Source of the DNA: Gemmatimonadetes bacterium bin94
Lineage (GTDB): Bacteria > Gemmatimonadota > Gemmatimonadetes > Longimicrobiales > Gaopeijiaceae
DNA length: 64,000 nt
Assembly: GCA_002238865.1 (NCBI GenBank)
Contig: MPNE01000005.1
Span: forward strand, 62,001-126,000
Direction: 5' to 3'
Made by a program: the position numbers and the translations under genes. Under the pieces are notes generated by a model. The model was not told where the DNA came from. It did no database searches and worked only from the letters and a program-made list of their open reading frames with translations. Positions 1-7,963 of this stretch are shown here, piece by piece (position 1 is the stretch's first letter; every line of letters starts with the position of its first letter).

Positions 1-6
1 CCTCGT

Positions 7-40
7 TTGTCCGCCACTTCGTCCCCGCTTTGGCGGACAA
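7..40. other. 10-bp perfect inverted repeat (hairpin) at the left edge
   Basis: TTGTCCGCCA at 7-16 is exactly repeated as its reverse complement TGGCGGACAA at 31-40, with a 14-nt loop. No T-run follows on either strand. It lies upstream of the transporter gene at 126 and probably belongs to the 3' end of whatever gene precedes the window, as a processing or termination hairpin. The rest of 1-125 shows no gene and no convincing promoter. Confidence 0.5.
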
Positions 41-125
41 GCTCGCTATGGCCCCGATGTCCACAAGGCGATAGGCTATCAGCCGTCGGCCCGCCACCCA
101 CCCATCAACCAAGGAGCCGTGTCCC

Positions 126-1619
126 TTGTCGACCAGATCCGAGGTATTCACGTCCCGCTGGGGAATGCTGCTGGCCATGCTCGGCATGGCTATCGGAACC
201 GGGAACATCTGGCGCTTTCCACGCATCGCGGCTTCGAACGGGGGCGGCGAGTTCCTGGTTGCGTGGGCCGTCTTCCTGCTCATGTGGTCTGTCCCGCTGC
301 TCATCCTCGAGTTCGGCATGGGGAAGGGGAACCGCCGGGGCACCATCGGGTCGTTCATCAAGACGATCGGGCCGAAGTTCGCGTGGATGGGCGCCTGGAT
401 CGCCTGGGTGGCGACCGCGATCATGTTCTACTATTCGGTGGTGATGGGGTGGACCATCCGGTTCTTCGTCGCAACGTTCACGGGAGATATTCCGGACGCG
501 GTTCCGGGCAGTTTCTGGGAAGCGTTCAACTCGACGCCGCAGGCGATTCTCTTCCACGCCATCGCGGTCGGCCTGGGCGTCTTCGTCGTCTCGAAGGGGG
601 TGCGCGGAATCGAAACCGCTGCCCGTTTCCTGATTCCCTCGCTCGTCATTCTGGTCGTGGTGCTGGCGATCAAGGCCGTCACGCTGCCGGGTGCCTCCGA
701 AGGCCTCGCCTTCCTCTTCACCCCCGATTTCAGTGCCCTCGGGGACGTCAGGATCTGGCTCGAAGCGCTCACCCAGAACGCGTGGGACACCGGCGCCGGT
801 TGGGGACTGGTCCTCTCCTACGCCGTCTACATGCGGTCGCGGGAGGACACCGCGCTCAACGCCTTCGTCATCGGCTTCGGGAACAACTCCATGTCGCTGC
901 TGGCGGGGATCATGGTGCTCTGCACGATCTTCTCGGTCATGCCGGAGGCGGCCGGCGAGATCGTGGGTCAGAGCAACGAAGGGCTGACCTTCATCTGGGT
1001 CCCGCAGCTCTTTGCCCAGATCCCGGGCGGACAGTTCTTCATGGGCCTGTTCTTCCTCGCGCTGGTCTTCGCCGCGTGGTCGAGCCTGGTGGCAATGATC
1101 GAACTCGCGTCGCGCATCCTGATCGATCTGGGGCTGACCCGGCGCCACGCGATCATCGCGGTCGGTTCCGCGGGCTTCCTCTTCGGCATCCCGTCGGCAA
1201 TGCGGATCGGGGTCTTCCAGAACCAGGACTGGGTCTGGGGCGTCGGTCTCATGCTGTCCGGGTTCTTCTTCGCCTTCGCGGTACTGAAGTACGGAGTCAC
1301 GAAGTGGCGCCGGACATTCATCAACACGCCCGATTCGGATGTGCGAATCGGAAGATGGTGGGACTGGGCCATGCGGCTCGTGGCGGTCGAGGCCGTCGTG
1401 CTGATGGTGTGGTGGCTGGTCCAGGCCGGTGGCGATGACTTCACCTCGGCCGCAACCTGGACGCTCTTCTCGCCCTACAACGTGGGGTCGGTGGTGATCC
1501 AGTTCGCGGTGGTGATTCTGATTCTCCGCGCGCTGAACCCGTGGCTCGTGGCCAGGATCACCGCTGCGGGGGGTGGCGGGGACGGCGCAGGACCCGCCAC
1601 GGATGGCGGAAGCGGGTAG
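126..1619 (+). CDS. NSS-family sodium-dependent transporter (neurotransmitter:sodium symporter type)
   Basis: A 497-residue inner-membrane protein with about 12 hydrophobic segments. The first segment carries the family signature GMAIGTGNIWRFP (residues about 20-32), the unwound TM1 region that binds sodium and substrate in LeuT-type carriers. Members import amino acids or other small amines with sodium. The start is a TTG preceded by AAGGAG (111-116) at ideal spacing, giving MSTRSEVFTSRWG, the typical NSS N-terminus; no ATG fits. The C-terminus is a short glycine-rich tail. Substrate cannot be read from the sequence. A MetS-like small subunit, which in other bacteria accompanies such transporters, occurs about 8 kb downstream at 9769. 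Family assignment is firm, substrate unknown. Confidence 0.93.
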   Translation: MSTRSEVFTSRWGMLLAMLGMAIGTGNIWRFPRIAASNGGGEFLVAWAVFLLMWSVPLLILEFGMGKGNRRGTIGSFIKTIGPKFAWMGAWIAWVATAIMFYYSVVMGWTIRFFVATFTGDIPDAVPGSFWEAFNSTPQAILFHAIAVGLGVFVVSKGVRGIETAARFLIPSLVILVVVLAIKAVTLPGASEGLAFLFTPDFSALGDVRIWLEALTQNAWDTGAGWGLVLSYAVYMRSREDTALNAFVIGFGNNSMSLLAGIMVLCTIFSVMPEAAGEIVGQSNEGLTFIWVPQLFAQIPGGQFFMGLFFLALVFAAWSSLVAMIELASRILIDLGLTRRHAIIAVGSAGFLFGIPSAMRIGVFQNQDWVWGVGLMLSGFFFAFAVLKYGVTKWRRTFINTPDSDVRIGRWWDWAMRLVAVEAVVLMVWWLVQAGGDDFTSAATWTLFSPYNVGSVVIQFAVVILILRALNPWLVARITAAGGGGDGAGPATDGGSG

Positions 1620-1637
1620 GCCCGGCAAGCCAGCAGC

Positions 1638-2591
1638 GTGGCCATCCACGACGCCTACGCCCGGCTCACCCCGTACGAGTTGCTGATGCCGGATCCGGAG
1701 TTTCCGGACCGGTGCTTCCCCGCGGTCGGGGAGGAAGCGGGGGAGCGGGGAGTCGACCCGGGCAACCCCGCGGCGTTCGTGATGCTGGGGGCGGTGCAGG
1801 GGGCGCTGACCGAGTTCAAGACCGACGACGTGGAGCCCGAGGCTGCGCACGACCATGGAAGCGTGCTCTACTTCGCGTATCACATGTGGCGAACGGGCGG
1901 GGACGTCGCTCTGGTGCGGACCGCAACCCTGCGTGAGTTGCTGGCCACGGCGTCCCCGGACCCATCCCCCGCGGTCGACGACGACTGGACGGCTGCGTTG
2001 CATGAAGGGACTGGCTACGTACAGTTGCCGCAGCACCTGGTCTGGATGGCCCCGCTCCCCGACGATCCGGATCCGGCACACGCCCCACCCGAATCCGTCG
2101 ACGGCTTCTTCTGGTGCGGCGACCGCGGCGGCGCCCTCCACCTGGCCCTGATCACGGGCATGCGCCCCGACCGCCCCGGCTACGGTGTCGTGCCCGTCCC
2201 GCCGGTGCCCCTCACCTCGCTGCCCGGATGGGCCACCGGACCGGCCCGGGAAGGAGGCGGCGATTTCGCGACGTCGCTGCCCGGCGCCGATCTGGACGGC
2301 TTGCTGGGCATCCGCACCCCGGCGGAGGTGTTCAAGCTGGCAGCACTGGTGCTGCCTCGCATCGCGGACGCGGACCCGTCGGAGAGTGCATCCGGCGCTG
2401 CTCCCGCCTCGGCACCGCCCGGCGCGGGCCAGCTCCTCGAGCCCGGCGCGGACCAGCCCCCCCCGCCCCCCCCCCCCCCCCCCCACCCCCCCCCCCCCCC
2501 CCCCGCCCCCCCGGCCCACCCCCCCGACCCCGCCCCCCGGCCCCACGACCCGGCCCCCCGTCCGTCGGCGCTGCCGTACACCGCGCTGTGA
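1638..2591 (+). CDS. Conserved-looking hypothetical protein; C-terminal third unreliable
   Basis: I do not recognise this family. The first ~260 residues look like a genuine soluble protein of mixed composition, rich in acidic residues, with no signal peptide or membrane segment; it begins at a GTG 18 nt after the transporter stop. After residue ~270 the frame runs into a C-saturated tract (2457-2560) and encodes almost only proline. That tail is probably sequence error, so the real C-terminus and even the stop are uncertain. It is followed 7 nt later by endonuclease III, so the two are likely cotranscribed. Confidence 0.6.
   Translation: MAIHDAYARLTPYELLMPDPEFPDRCFPAVGEEAGERGVDPGNPAAFVMLGAVQGALTEFKTDDVEPEAAHDHGSVLYFAYHMWRTGGDVALVRTATLRELLATASPDPSPAVDDDWTAALHEGTGYVQLPQHLVWMAPLPDDPDPAHAPPESVDGFFWCGDRGGALHLALITGMRPDRPGYGVVPVPPVPLTSLPGWATGPAREGGGDFATSLPGADLDGLLGIRTPAEVFKLAALVLPRIADADPSESASGAAPASAPPGAGQLLEPGADQPPPPPPPPPHPPPPPPAPPAHPPDPAPRPHDPAPRPSALPYTAL
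2457..2560. repeat. C-saturated low-complexity tract (suspect sequence)
   Basis: From 2457 to 2512, 53 of 56 bases are C, with single non-C bases at 2465, 2485 and 2505; the tract fades out with isolated G and A bases to about 2560. Read on the minus strand it is ordinary sequence degrading into poly-G, the same appearance as the tracts at 6224-6275 and 39605-39678. It interrupts the hypothetical gene at 1638. Confidence 0.8.
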
Positions 2592-2598
2592 GCCTCCC

Positions 2599-3252
2599 GT
2601 GAGCCCCCGCGAATCGAAGAAGGCCCGAAAGGCCCGCTCCGCCGAGATCTACCAACTTCTCCTGGGCGAGTACCCCGATGCCGAGTGCGCGCTCCGCCAC
2701 GCATCCCCCTTCGAGCTGGCGGTCGCGACCATCCTGTCAGCGCAGTGTACCGACGTGCGCGTCAACATGGTCACGCCCGAGCTGTTCCGCCGCTATCCGG
2801 ACCCCGAATCCCTGGCAGCCGCGCTTCCCGAGCAGCTCGAAGACGTGATCCGCTCGACGGGTTTCTTCCGCAACAAGACCCGCAACCTGATCGGCATGGC
2901 CAACGCCCTGCTCGACGAACACGGCGGCGAGCTTCCCCGCAACATCAAGCAGCTCTCCGCGCTGCCCGGCATCGGCCGCAAGACGGCGAACGTCATTCTC
3001 GGCAACGCCTTCGGCATCGACGAGGGGGTGGTTGTCGACACCCACGTCAAGCGGCTTTCCGGGCGGATGGGCCTTACGAAGGAGGTCTCGCCCGTGAAGA
3101 TCGAGAGAGACCTCATGGCCCTCTTCCCGCGCGAAGTGTGGACCATGCTGGCGCATCTGCTGATCTATCACGGACGGCAGGTCTGCAATGCCCGCCGACC
3201 GCGCTGCAACCAGTGCGAGCTGTCGCACCTGTGCCCATCGAGCGCGGTGTGA
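2599..3252 (+). CDS. nth: Endonuclease III (DNA glycosylase/AP lyase)
   Basis: A 217-residue base-excision-repair enzyme that removes oxidised pyrimidines and nicks abasic sites. The helix-hairpin-helix LPGIGRKTAN (122-131) holds catalytic Lys128, and VDTHVKR (146-152) supplies catalytic Asp147. The C-terminal 4Fe-4S cluster loop is intact: Cys196, Cys203, Cys206 and Cys212 in C-x6-C-x2-C-x5-C spacing. Length matches the E. coli enzyme (211). The start chosen is GTG at 2599, giving MSPRESKKARKARSAEIYQLL, the usual distance to the conserved SAQCTD motif (47-52); the frame stays open upstream only through the suspect C-rich tract. Confidence 0.95.
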   Translation: MSPRESKKARKARSAEIYQLLLGEYPDAECALRHASPFELAVATILSAQCTDVRVNMVTPELFRRYPDPESLAAALPEQLEDVIRSTGFFRNKTRNLIGMANALLDEHGGELPRNIKQLSALPGIGRKTANVILGNAFGIDEGVVVDTHVKRLSGRMGLTKEVSPVKIERDLMALFPREVWTMLAHLLIYHGRQVCNARRPRCNQCELSHLCPSSAV

Positions 3253-3263
3253 GGCGGGCGTAC

Positions 3264-3304
3264 ATGTCAATCACACATTACATAATGTCAACTTTACTTG
3301 ACAT
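3264..3304. promoter_or_regulatory. AT-rich overlapping palindromes with a -10-like box upstream of the HD gene
   Basis: In an otherwise GC-rich region, 3264-3304 contains ATGTCAA (3264-3270), ATGTCAA again exactly 21 bp later (3285-3291) and its inverse TTGACAT (3298-3304), making a perfect 7-bp inverted repeat with a 6-bp spacer. A second perfect palindrome, ACATTA-CA-TAATGT, spans 3275-3288. CATAAT (3281-3286) resembles a -10 box, which would put the transcription start near the centre of the 7-6-7 palindrome, as expected for a repressor operator. No good -35 is visible. The binding protein is unknown. Confidence 0.6.
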
Positions 3305-3327
3305 CGATCACCTGAAAGGGACCTGAA

Positions 3328-3909
3328 ATGCCCACCCGAACCGATGCCGTCGCACTCCTCGAGGAATGGGTCGAGAGCGAAGCGCTCAGGAAGCACATGT
3401 ACGCCGTGGAGGCCGCCGTGCGGCACTACGCCCGCCTCATGGGCGGGGACGAGGACCTATGGGGCCTGGCCGGGCTGCTGCACGATCTCGACTGGGAGAG
3501 GCATCCCGACGACCATCCGCGCATCGGCGCCGCGAGGCTGCGCGAGCTCGGCTATCCCGAAGAGGTCGTGCACGCGATCGAGGCCCACGCCTACCCGGAC
3601 CGCACGGACGTCGTCCCCGAGTCGCAGCTCGACCGGGTGCTCTACGGCTGCGACGAGCTGAGCGGACTCGTGTACGCGTGCTGCCTGGTGCGGCCGAACG
3701 GGATCGACGACCTGAAGCCGAAGTCGGTGGCGAAGAAGATGAAGGACAAGGCGTTCGCGCGGGGCGTCCACCGCGACGCGGTCCAGCGCGGCATCGATCT
3801 GGTCGGGCTGCCGCGCGCCGAGCACATCCGGAATGTGATCGACGGGCTGCGGACGGTGGGCGATGTGTTGCAGGTGAGGGGAGTGGACCAGGCCGCGCGG
3901 AGGAGGTGA
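3328..3909 (+). CDS. HD-domain hydrolase
   Basis: A 193-residue cytoplasmic protein of the HD metal-dependent phosphohydrolase superfamily. The signature GLLHDLDWE places the metal-binding His52-Asp53 pair, with further candidate ligands His23/His33 upstream and the EAHAYPDR segment downstream, the arrangement of stand-alone HD-type predicted hydrolases acting on nucleotides or phosphomonoesters. The ATG follows AAAGGGA at proper spacing. It has its own control region (3264-3304) and is followed at once by a convergent minus-strand gene, so it is probably monocistronic. The substrate cannot be inferred. Confidence 0.85.
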   Translation: MPTRTDAVALLEEWVESEALRKHMYAVEAAVRHYARLMGGDEDLWGLAGLLHDLDWERHPDDHPRIGAARLRELGYPEEVVHAIEAHAYPDRTDVVPESQLDRVLYGCDELSGLVYACCLVRPNGIDDLKPKSVAKKMKDKAFARGVHRDAVQRGIDLVGLPRAEHIRNVIDGLRTVGDVLQVRGVDQAARRR

Positions 3910-3917
3910 AGCCGGCG

Positions 3918-5126
3918 CTATCCCCCCGAACGCATCAACGACCAGACCTGCACGTATTCCACCCCGAGGTCGTCGGTGACGCGGCCCAGGATGTAGTCGG
4001 CACCGATTTCGTAGACGTTCATCCCGGCGGGCGTTTCCACGAAGCCGAGCGCGCGTCCCTCCGGGTCGAACACGGTCCACAGTGGATTCGTCCGCGGCTC
4101 GCCGGGCAGGTCGTATTCCTCGACCCAGAGATGTCCCAGGGCGTCGGCGACGATCTGGTCGAACGCCGGAAACGTCTCTGCAATCGGCACCTCCTCGAAG
4201 GTCCGACGTAGCTCCTGGCGCCGTTCAGCCTGTTGTTCGGGGGGCCTGAGCGCCACACGCCGCTCGATCTCGGCGTCCGTGTGGGTCGGGGTCGGCGCAA
4301 CCAGGGCATGGTCGCGCCGGACGATGCGGCTGAGCGCCCCGGCGGGTTCAAAGGCCCTGATTTCGTAGGTGTCGTTGGGGGCCACGACAAACAGGCCGGC
4401 CCACGCGGTTGTGCGCGTGGAGCGCGTGAAGGGGATCGTCATGATACTGAACACATTTCCGGATCCCGAGGTATGCATTTCGCTGCCCGGAAAGGGGCCC
4501 AGTGACGCCAGTACCTGTCCGTCCGCGTCGACGACTTCGTGATTGCGTTGCCGGCGGTCCCGCCCGTCATCGAGGCTGAAACCGCCAGCGCTGAATCCGG
4601 AGGCGAGGATTGCGCCGGTCGGCAAGGCCACATGGGCGCGCAGATCCCCGGGAATCAGCGTCCGGCCGAAGTTCCCGGAGGAGTCGAAGACGGAAAGACG
4701 GTCGCTCTGCGAATACCATGCGATCAGCGAGTCCCCCGGCCAGTGGGCGACCTCCAGCAGGCTGTTGAACTCACCGGGTCCTTCTCCCCGTCCTCCCCAT
4801 GTGTCGACATGGATTCCCGACGCGTCGAAGATACGCAACTCCTGCGAGCTCCGGTTGGCGACGACGATCCGGCCGTCCGGCATCGTCAACGCGTCGCGGA
4901 CCTGATCCAGGAGATAGGGCTCCTCGCCCTCGAGCGCCCCGATCGAGACCGAGGGCACCGAGTCGACCCGCCAGCCGAGCCTCGATCCATCGGGCGGGCG
5001 CGCGCTCTCGACGATGCTGACTCCGGCGCTGTCCCGCGCTTCGGACCCGAGTTCAAGGGTGGCGCCCCGGTCACCGCAAGCGGCTGTCGCCAGGGCGATG
5101 ACTGCGGCTCCGAATACGATTCTCAT
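3918..5126 (-). CDS. Six-bladed beta-propeller (NHL-like) lipoprotein
   Basis: A 402-residue exported protein. The start is the ATG at 5126, which overlaps the stop of the M56 gene (ATGA), giving MRIVFGAAVIALATAACGDRG: a short signal peptide ending in a lipobox-like TAAC, so it is probably anchored by Cys18. The mature part has the repeated pattern of 6-bladed propellers, with segments such as DGRIVVANRSSQELRIFD, the GGRGEGPGEF loop and GHLWVEEYDL. This is the third gene of a BlaI/M56/propeller operon, so it may be the sensed or protected cargo of that regulatory pair; that role is inference. The longer upstream reading frame is just the antisense of the M56 gene. Confidence 0.8.
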   Translation of the reverse strand: MRIVFGAAVIALATAACGDRGATLELGSEARDSAGVSIVESARPPDGSRLGWRVDSVPSVSIGALEGEEPYLLDQVRDALTMPDGRIVVANRSSQELRIFDASGIHVDTWGGRGEGPGEFNSLLEVAHWPGDSLIAWYSQSDRLSVFDSSGNFGRTLIPGDLRAHVALPTGAILASGFSAGGFSLDDGRDRRQRNHEVVDADGQVLASLGPFPGSEMHTSGSGNVFSIMTIPFTRSTRTTAWAGLFVVAPNDTYEIRAFEPAGALSRIVRRDHALVAPTPTHTDAEIERRVALRPPEQQAERRQELRRTFEEVPIAETFPAFDQIVADALGHLWVEEYDLPGEPRTNPLWTVFDPEGRALGFVETPAGMNVYEIGADYILGRVTDDLGVEYVQVWSLMRSGG

Positions 5127-6738
5127 CTCTCGCTCCCGAAGACTGTGATTCGATGTTCCCCCGTCGGCTGGGCTTGGCGAATCCGTTCCAACAACACGCT
5201 GCCGCTGCTGTTGCCATGCAGACGGTGTCGTTCGTCGGGCTCCCAGCCTTCGCAAATGCCGCGCCAGCCGCCGGCCGCGCTTCCCCAGCCCACGCACACG
5301 TTCCGGTCGACGGAGTCTGCCGTCCCCCCGAGATCGTTGGACATCGCCCTCGCGCACGCGGCCATGGCTGCGTCGCGGGTATCCTCGTCCGGTTCGTCCG
5401 GATCCAACAGGCATGCCGGAGGCTGCACCGGCGCGTCGGCGAGAGCGTGCGGACCGACGTTGCCGTCCACCCGGTCGAATATCCAGTAGGTGTACACCGG
5501 ATCGCCTCCAAACAGCTCCTTCAGCTCTGCCGCACGCGAAGCCGGGAGCACGACGACGACCTCGGATTGGGCCACCGGCGGCGGCATGGGCGAGCCCTCC
5601 GGCAATGTCGGTGTCGACAGGTCGGCTGTGCCGCAATACACGAGCCCGAGAGGAAGCAGACATACCGTGGCCGCGGCACCCGCCGTACGAATCCAGCGGG
5701 GTGCCCGGCCGGTCGATTCGCGCTGGAGGAGCACTCGCAGCCTCCGTTCGAGAGCCGCGGGGTCGCGGGGGCTCGCCGCACCCGTCGCGAATGCCGGTGT
5801 GGGGCGCGCGGGCGGAGTCGACATGAGCTCGACCGCGCGAAGAAGCGACGTGGCGAAGGCGCGAGGGGTTGCACCGAGAGCCGTCACGCCCAGGGCGTCG
5901 CACGACGCTTCTTCGGCAGCCCTGAGTTCGCGGCGGGCCCACCATGCCATCGGATTCCACCAGAAGGCCGCGCAGGCCAGCCATTCAATCCAGCGCACCA
6001 CGTGGTCTCGCCTGCGAACGTGAGCGAGCTCGTGCGCCAACACCGAGCGGAGCTCCTGCCGGTCCAGACCCACCACGAGAAACGAGGGAATGACCAGATG
6101 GATCCGACCGCCCGTCCAGCACACCATGGGCGATACGCGCGCGGTTGTGGTGTGCACCTCCGGCAGCCGCGACAGGCCGAGCCGGCCGCCGATTTCGGCG
6201 ACCTGGCGAAGTAGCGGCGGCGGGGCGGGGCGTGGGGGGGGGGGCAGGCAAGCCCCGAAAGGCGGAGCGGGCCGCCGATTTCGGCGACCTGGCGAAGTAG
6301 CGGCGGCGGCGCGGGCCGTGAGGTGCGGATCAGCCAACGCCGAAAGCGCCATACGCGGGCCAGCGTCCACCCCAGCAGCAGGACGGTGCCGACAAGCCAC
6401 GCCAGCGCGAATCCGGCCTTGCCGTACCCGGCAATCCAGGTGCCGAGGGACGTGCCGGGCGCGGCGAGTTCGTGAGCGGGGCGTTCCACCGGGGACAGCG
6501 CCTTCGGTTCCCCCGCGAGTGCCGCGCCGTCGCCGGTCACCGTAGCGGCTGAGGTCTGTCCCGGAAGCACCGGAATCGAGACCACCGCCGGAATCAGCAG
6601 GGTGACGAGCACCAGCAGCCAGAGCGAATAGGCGATGGCGGGGTGGGCAACGCGCCGCTGCACCACCCACGCCAGTCCGGCCAGCAGCGCGGAGATGACC
6701 AGCTTGCTCGCTCCGATCTGAATCAGAATGTCGAACAT
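5123..6738 (-). CDS. M56 family (BlaR1/MecR1-like) membrane zinc metallopeptidase, reading frame interrupted
   Basis: The N-terminal frame starts at ATG 6738 (MFDILIQIGASKLVISALL) with GGAGGAG just upstream inside the end of blaI, and encodes several membrane segments. The second frame carries the catalytic HELAH motif and the FWWNPMAWW segment typical of M56 proteases, then a transmembrane segment and a ~170-residue extracytoplasmic tail rich in Cys, unlike the penicillin-binding domain of BlaR1. Both frames encode the same stretch APPPLLRQVAEIGG because of an 86-bp out-of-frame duplication (6184-6309). Deleting 86 bp restores one open frame of 509 residues, the expected family length. The family cleaves or inactivates the cognate BlaI repressor on sensing an envelope signal. 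The break is probably an assembly error rather than a true mutation. Confidence 0.82.
6184..6309. repeat. 86-bp imperfect tandem duplication with G-saturated spacer, breaking the M56 gene
   Basis: The 40-bp sequence at 6184-6223 recurs exactly at 6270-6309. The spacer 6224-6275 is not independent sequence: aligned to 6310 onward it matches base for base with differences that are almost all to G (for example at 6224, 6230, 6235, 6238, 6240, 6243, 6244, 6248, 6252). The spacer is therefore a G-degraded copy of the flanking DNA. Since 86 is not a multiple of 3 it shifts the frame of the M56 gene. Confidence 0.9.
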
Positions 6739-6739
6739 G

Positions 6740-7105
6740 CTACTCCTCCAGGATTCGCCGAAGTTTGTCGATCTCGGCGAGAGGGAGCCTGTTGTCTTCT
6801 ACCAGGCGGGTGATCATCGGCACCAGGGAGCCCTGGGTGAGCCGGTTTGCGAGGGATTCCAGCTGCTCGCTGGCGTACTCCTCGCGGCTGACCGCGGGCG
6901 AGAAGATGCTCACGCCCAGGTCGCGGTCGCGGACCACGAGGCCCTTGGCCCCGAGCCGCTGCAGGAGTCGTTGCACGGTGCCGTGCTGCGGCCTGGCGAC
7001 ATCGGGGTAGAGTTGCTCGAGGATCTGACGGGCGGTGAGACGGCCCTTTTTCCACAGCAGCTCCATTACCGAGAGTTCGGCGTTGGGCAGCGATTGAATG
7101 GTCAT
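6740..7105 (-). CDS. BlaI/MecI/CopY-family winged-helix repressor
   Basis: A 121-residue dimeric repressor. It shows the BlaI pattern: ELSVMELLWKKGRLTARQIL (helix 1 to recognition region), then GTVQRLLQRLGAKGLVVRD forming the wing, and a C-terminal dimerisation helix in which M56 partners usually cleave. The frame is open from 7162, but the promoter -10 box lies at 7159-7164, so translation must begin downstream; ATG 7105 has GAAAG (7115-7119) nine bases ahead (ATG 7114 is an alternative). The stop TAG (6742-6740) almost touches the M56 start. No beta-lactamase gene is nearby, so this is a generic signal-responsive BlaI/M56 pair. Confidence 0.9.
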   Translation of the reverse strand: MTIQSLPNAELSVMELLWKKGRLTARQILEQLYPDVARPQHGTVQRLLQRLGAKGLVVRDRDLGVSIFSPAVSREEYASEQLESLANRLTQGSLVPMITRLVEDNRLPLAEIDKLRRILEE

Positions 7106-7142
7106 GGCAGGCATCTTTCGGCAGAGCCCCGGGGGTGATGAC

Positions 7143-7187
7143 ACGACAACATGTCGTAACATTAAGACACGATGTCGTAGATGTCAA
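7143..7187 (-). promoter_or_regulatory. Promoter and operator of the blaI-M56-propeller operon
   Basis: On the minus strand TTGACA (7187-7182) is followed after exactly 17 bp by TAATGT (7164-7159), a near-consensus sigma70 promoter. Embedded in it are two direct copies of ATGTCGTA (7151-7158 and 7172-7179, 21 bp apart; TACGACAT on the minus strand) and the interrupted palindrome ACGAC-AACAT-GTCGT (7143 onward). This is the position and periodicity expected for autoregulation by the BlaI-type repressor. The divergent pxpA gene starts at 7232, so the region may also influence it. Confidence 0.8.
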
Positions 7188-7231
7188 GCCGGGGGGGTGC
7201 GAACGTCGTTGTGGCGGCTATATCTTTCCGC

Positions 7232-7963
7232 ATGCTGATCAACTGCGACATGGGGGAGAGCTACGGGCCCTGGGAGAAGGGGGCCGACGAAGCTGTGATG
7301 CCGCTGATCGACTGGGCCAACATCGCGTGCGGAGGCCATGCGGGAGACCCGGACACGATGGCGCGCACGCTGTCGCTGGCGGCCGAGCACGGTGTACGGG
7401 CGGGCGCGCATCCCGGCTATCCCGACCGTCGCAACTTCGGGCGCCTGAGGCTGGACTGGCCACTCGATTCGCTCGTGCTCGAGGTGCAGGCGCAGATCGG
7501 AGCGCTTCAGGCCGTCGCGACCGCGCTGGGGACAGGCCTTCACCATGTGAAGCCGCACGGGGCACTGTACCTTGCCATGATGAATGACGACCGGCTGCTC
7601 AAGCGGCTGGCCGAAGGCGTTGCCGCCGTGGATCCGTCGCTCGCCTTCGTCGTGCAGGCAACGCCGGATCGCGAGCGGCACGCGGCGATGCTTGAGCACA
7701 CGGGGCTGGTGCTGGCGTTCGAGGCCTTCGCCGACCGCGCCTACGCCGCCGACGGACGCCTCCAGTCGCGCTCGATCCAGGGGGCGGTCCTCGGCGATCA
7801 CGACGCGGTCGCTGACCATGTGGCGCATCTCCTCGACGGTTTCGTGGAGACGCCCGAGGGAACGCTGCCGGTGCGGGCCGAGACGTTGTGCGTACACGGC
7901 GACAACCCTTCGGCGGTGGGGGTTCTGAGCCGCATCCGTGAGCTGGTGCCACGGCGCACGTGA
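7232..7963 (+). CDS. pxpA: 5-oxoprolinase subunit A (LamB/YcsF family)
   Basis: A 243-residue cytoplasmic protein. With PxpB and PxpC it hydrolyses 5-oxoproline (pyroglutamate) to glutamate using ATP. The N-terminus MLINCDMGESYGPW holds the family motif N-x-D-x-GE, followed by the NIACGGHAGD and HVKPHGALY motifs of this TIM-barrel fold. ATG 7232 is chosen because the family starts immediately before this motif; an in-frame GTG at 7211 is possible. The stop overlaps the pxpB GTG by 4 nt. The E. coli protein is 244 residues. Confidence 0.93.
   Translation: MLINCDMGESYGPWEKGADEAVMPLIDWANIACGGHAGDPDTMARTLSLAAEHGVRAGAHPGYPDRRNFGRLRLDWPLDSLVLEVQAQIGALQAVATALGTGLHHVKPHGALYLAMMNDDRLLKRLAEGVAAVDPSLAFVVQATPDRERHAAMLEHTGLVLAFEAFADRAYAADGRLQSRSIQGAVLGDHDAVADHVAHLLDGFVETPEGTLPVRAETLCVHGDNPSAVGVLSRIRELVPRRT

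Noticed and set aside
2457-2560. A genuine polyproline domain in the hypothetical protein
   Set aside because: The codons are almost all CCC from a C homopolymer with isolated other bases, and the same kind of tract is demonstrably a degraded copy at 6224-6275.
6740-7105. A beta-lactam resistance locus (BlaI plus BlaR1-like protein)
   Set aside because: No beta-lactamase or PBP2a-like gene is present, and the M56 protein lacks the penicillin-binding C-terminal domain; only the regulatory logic is shared.
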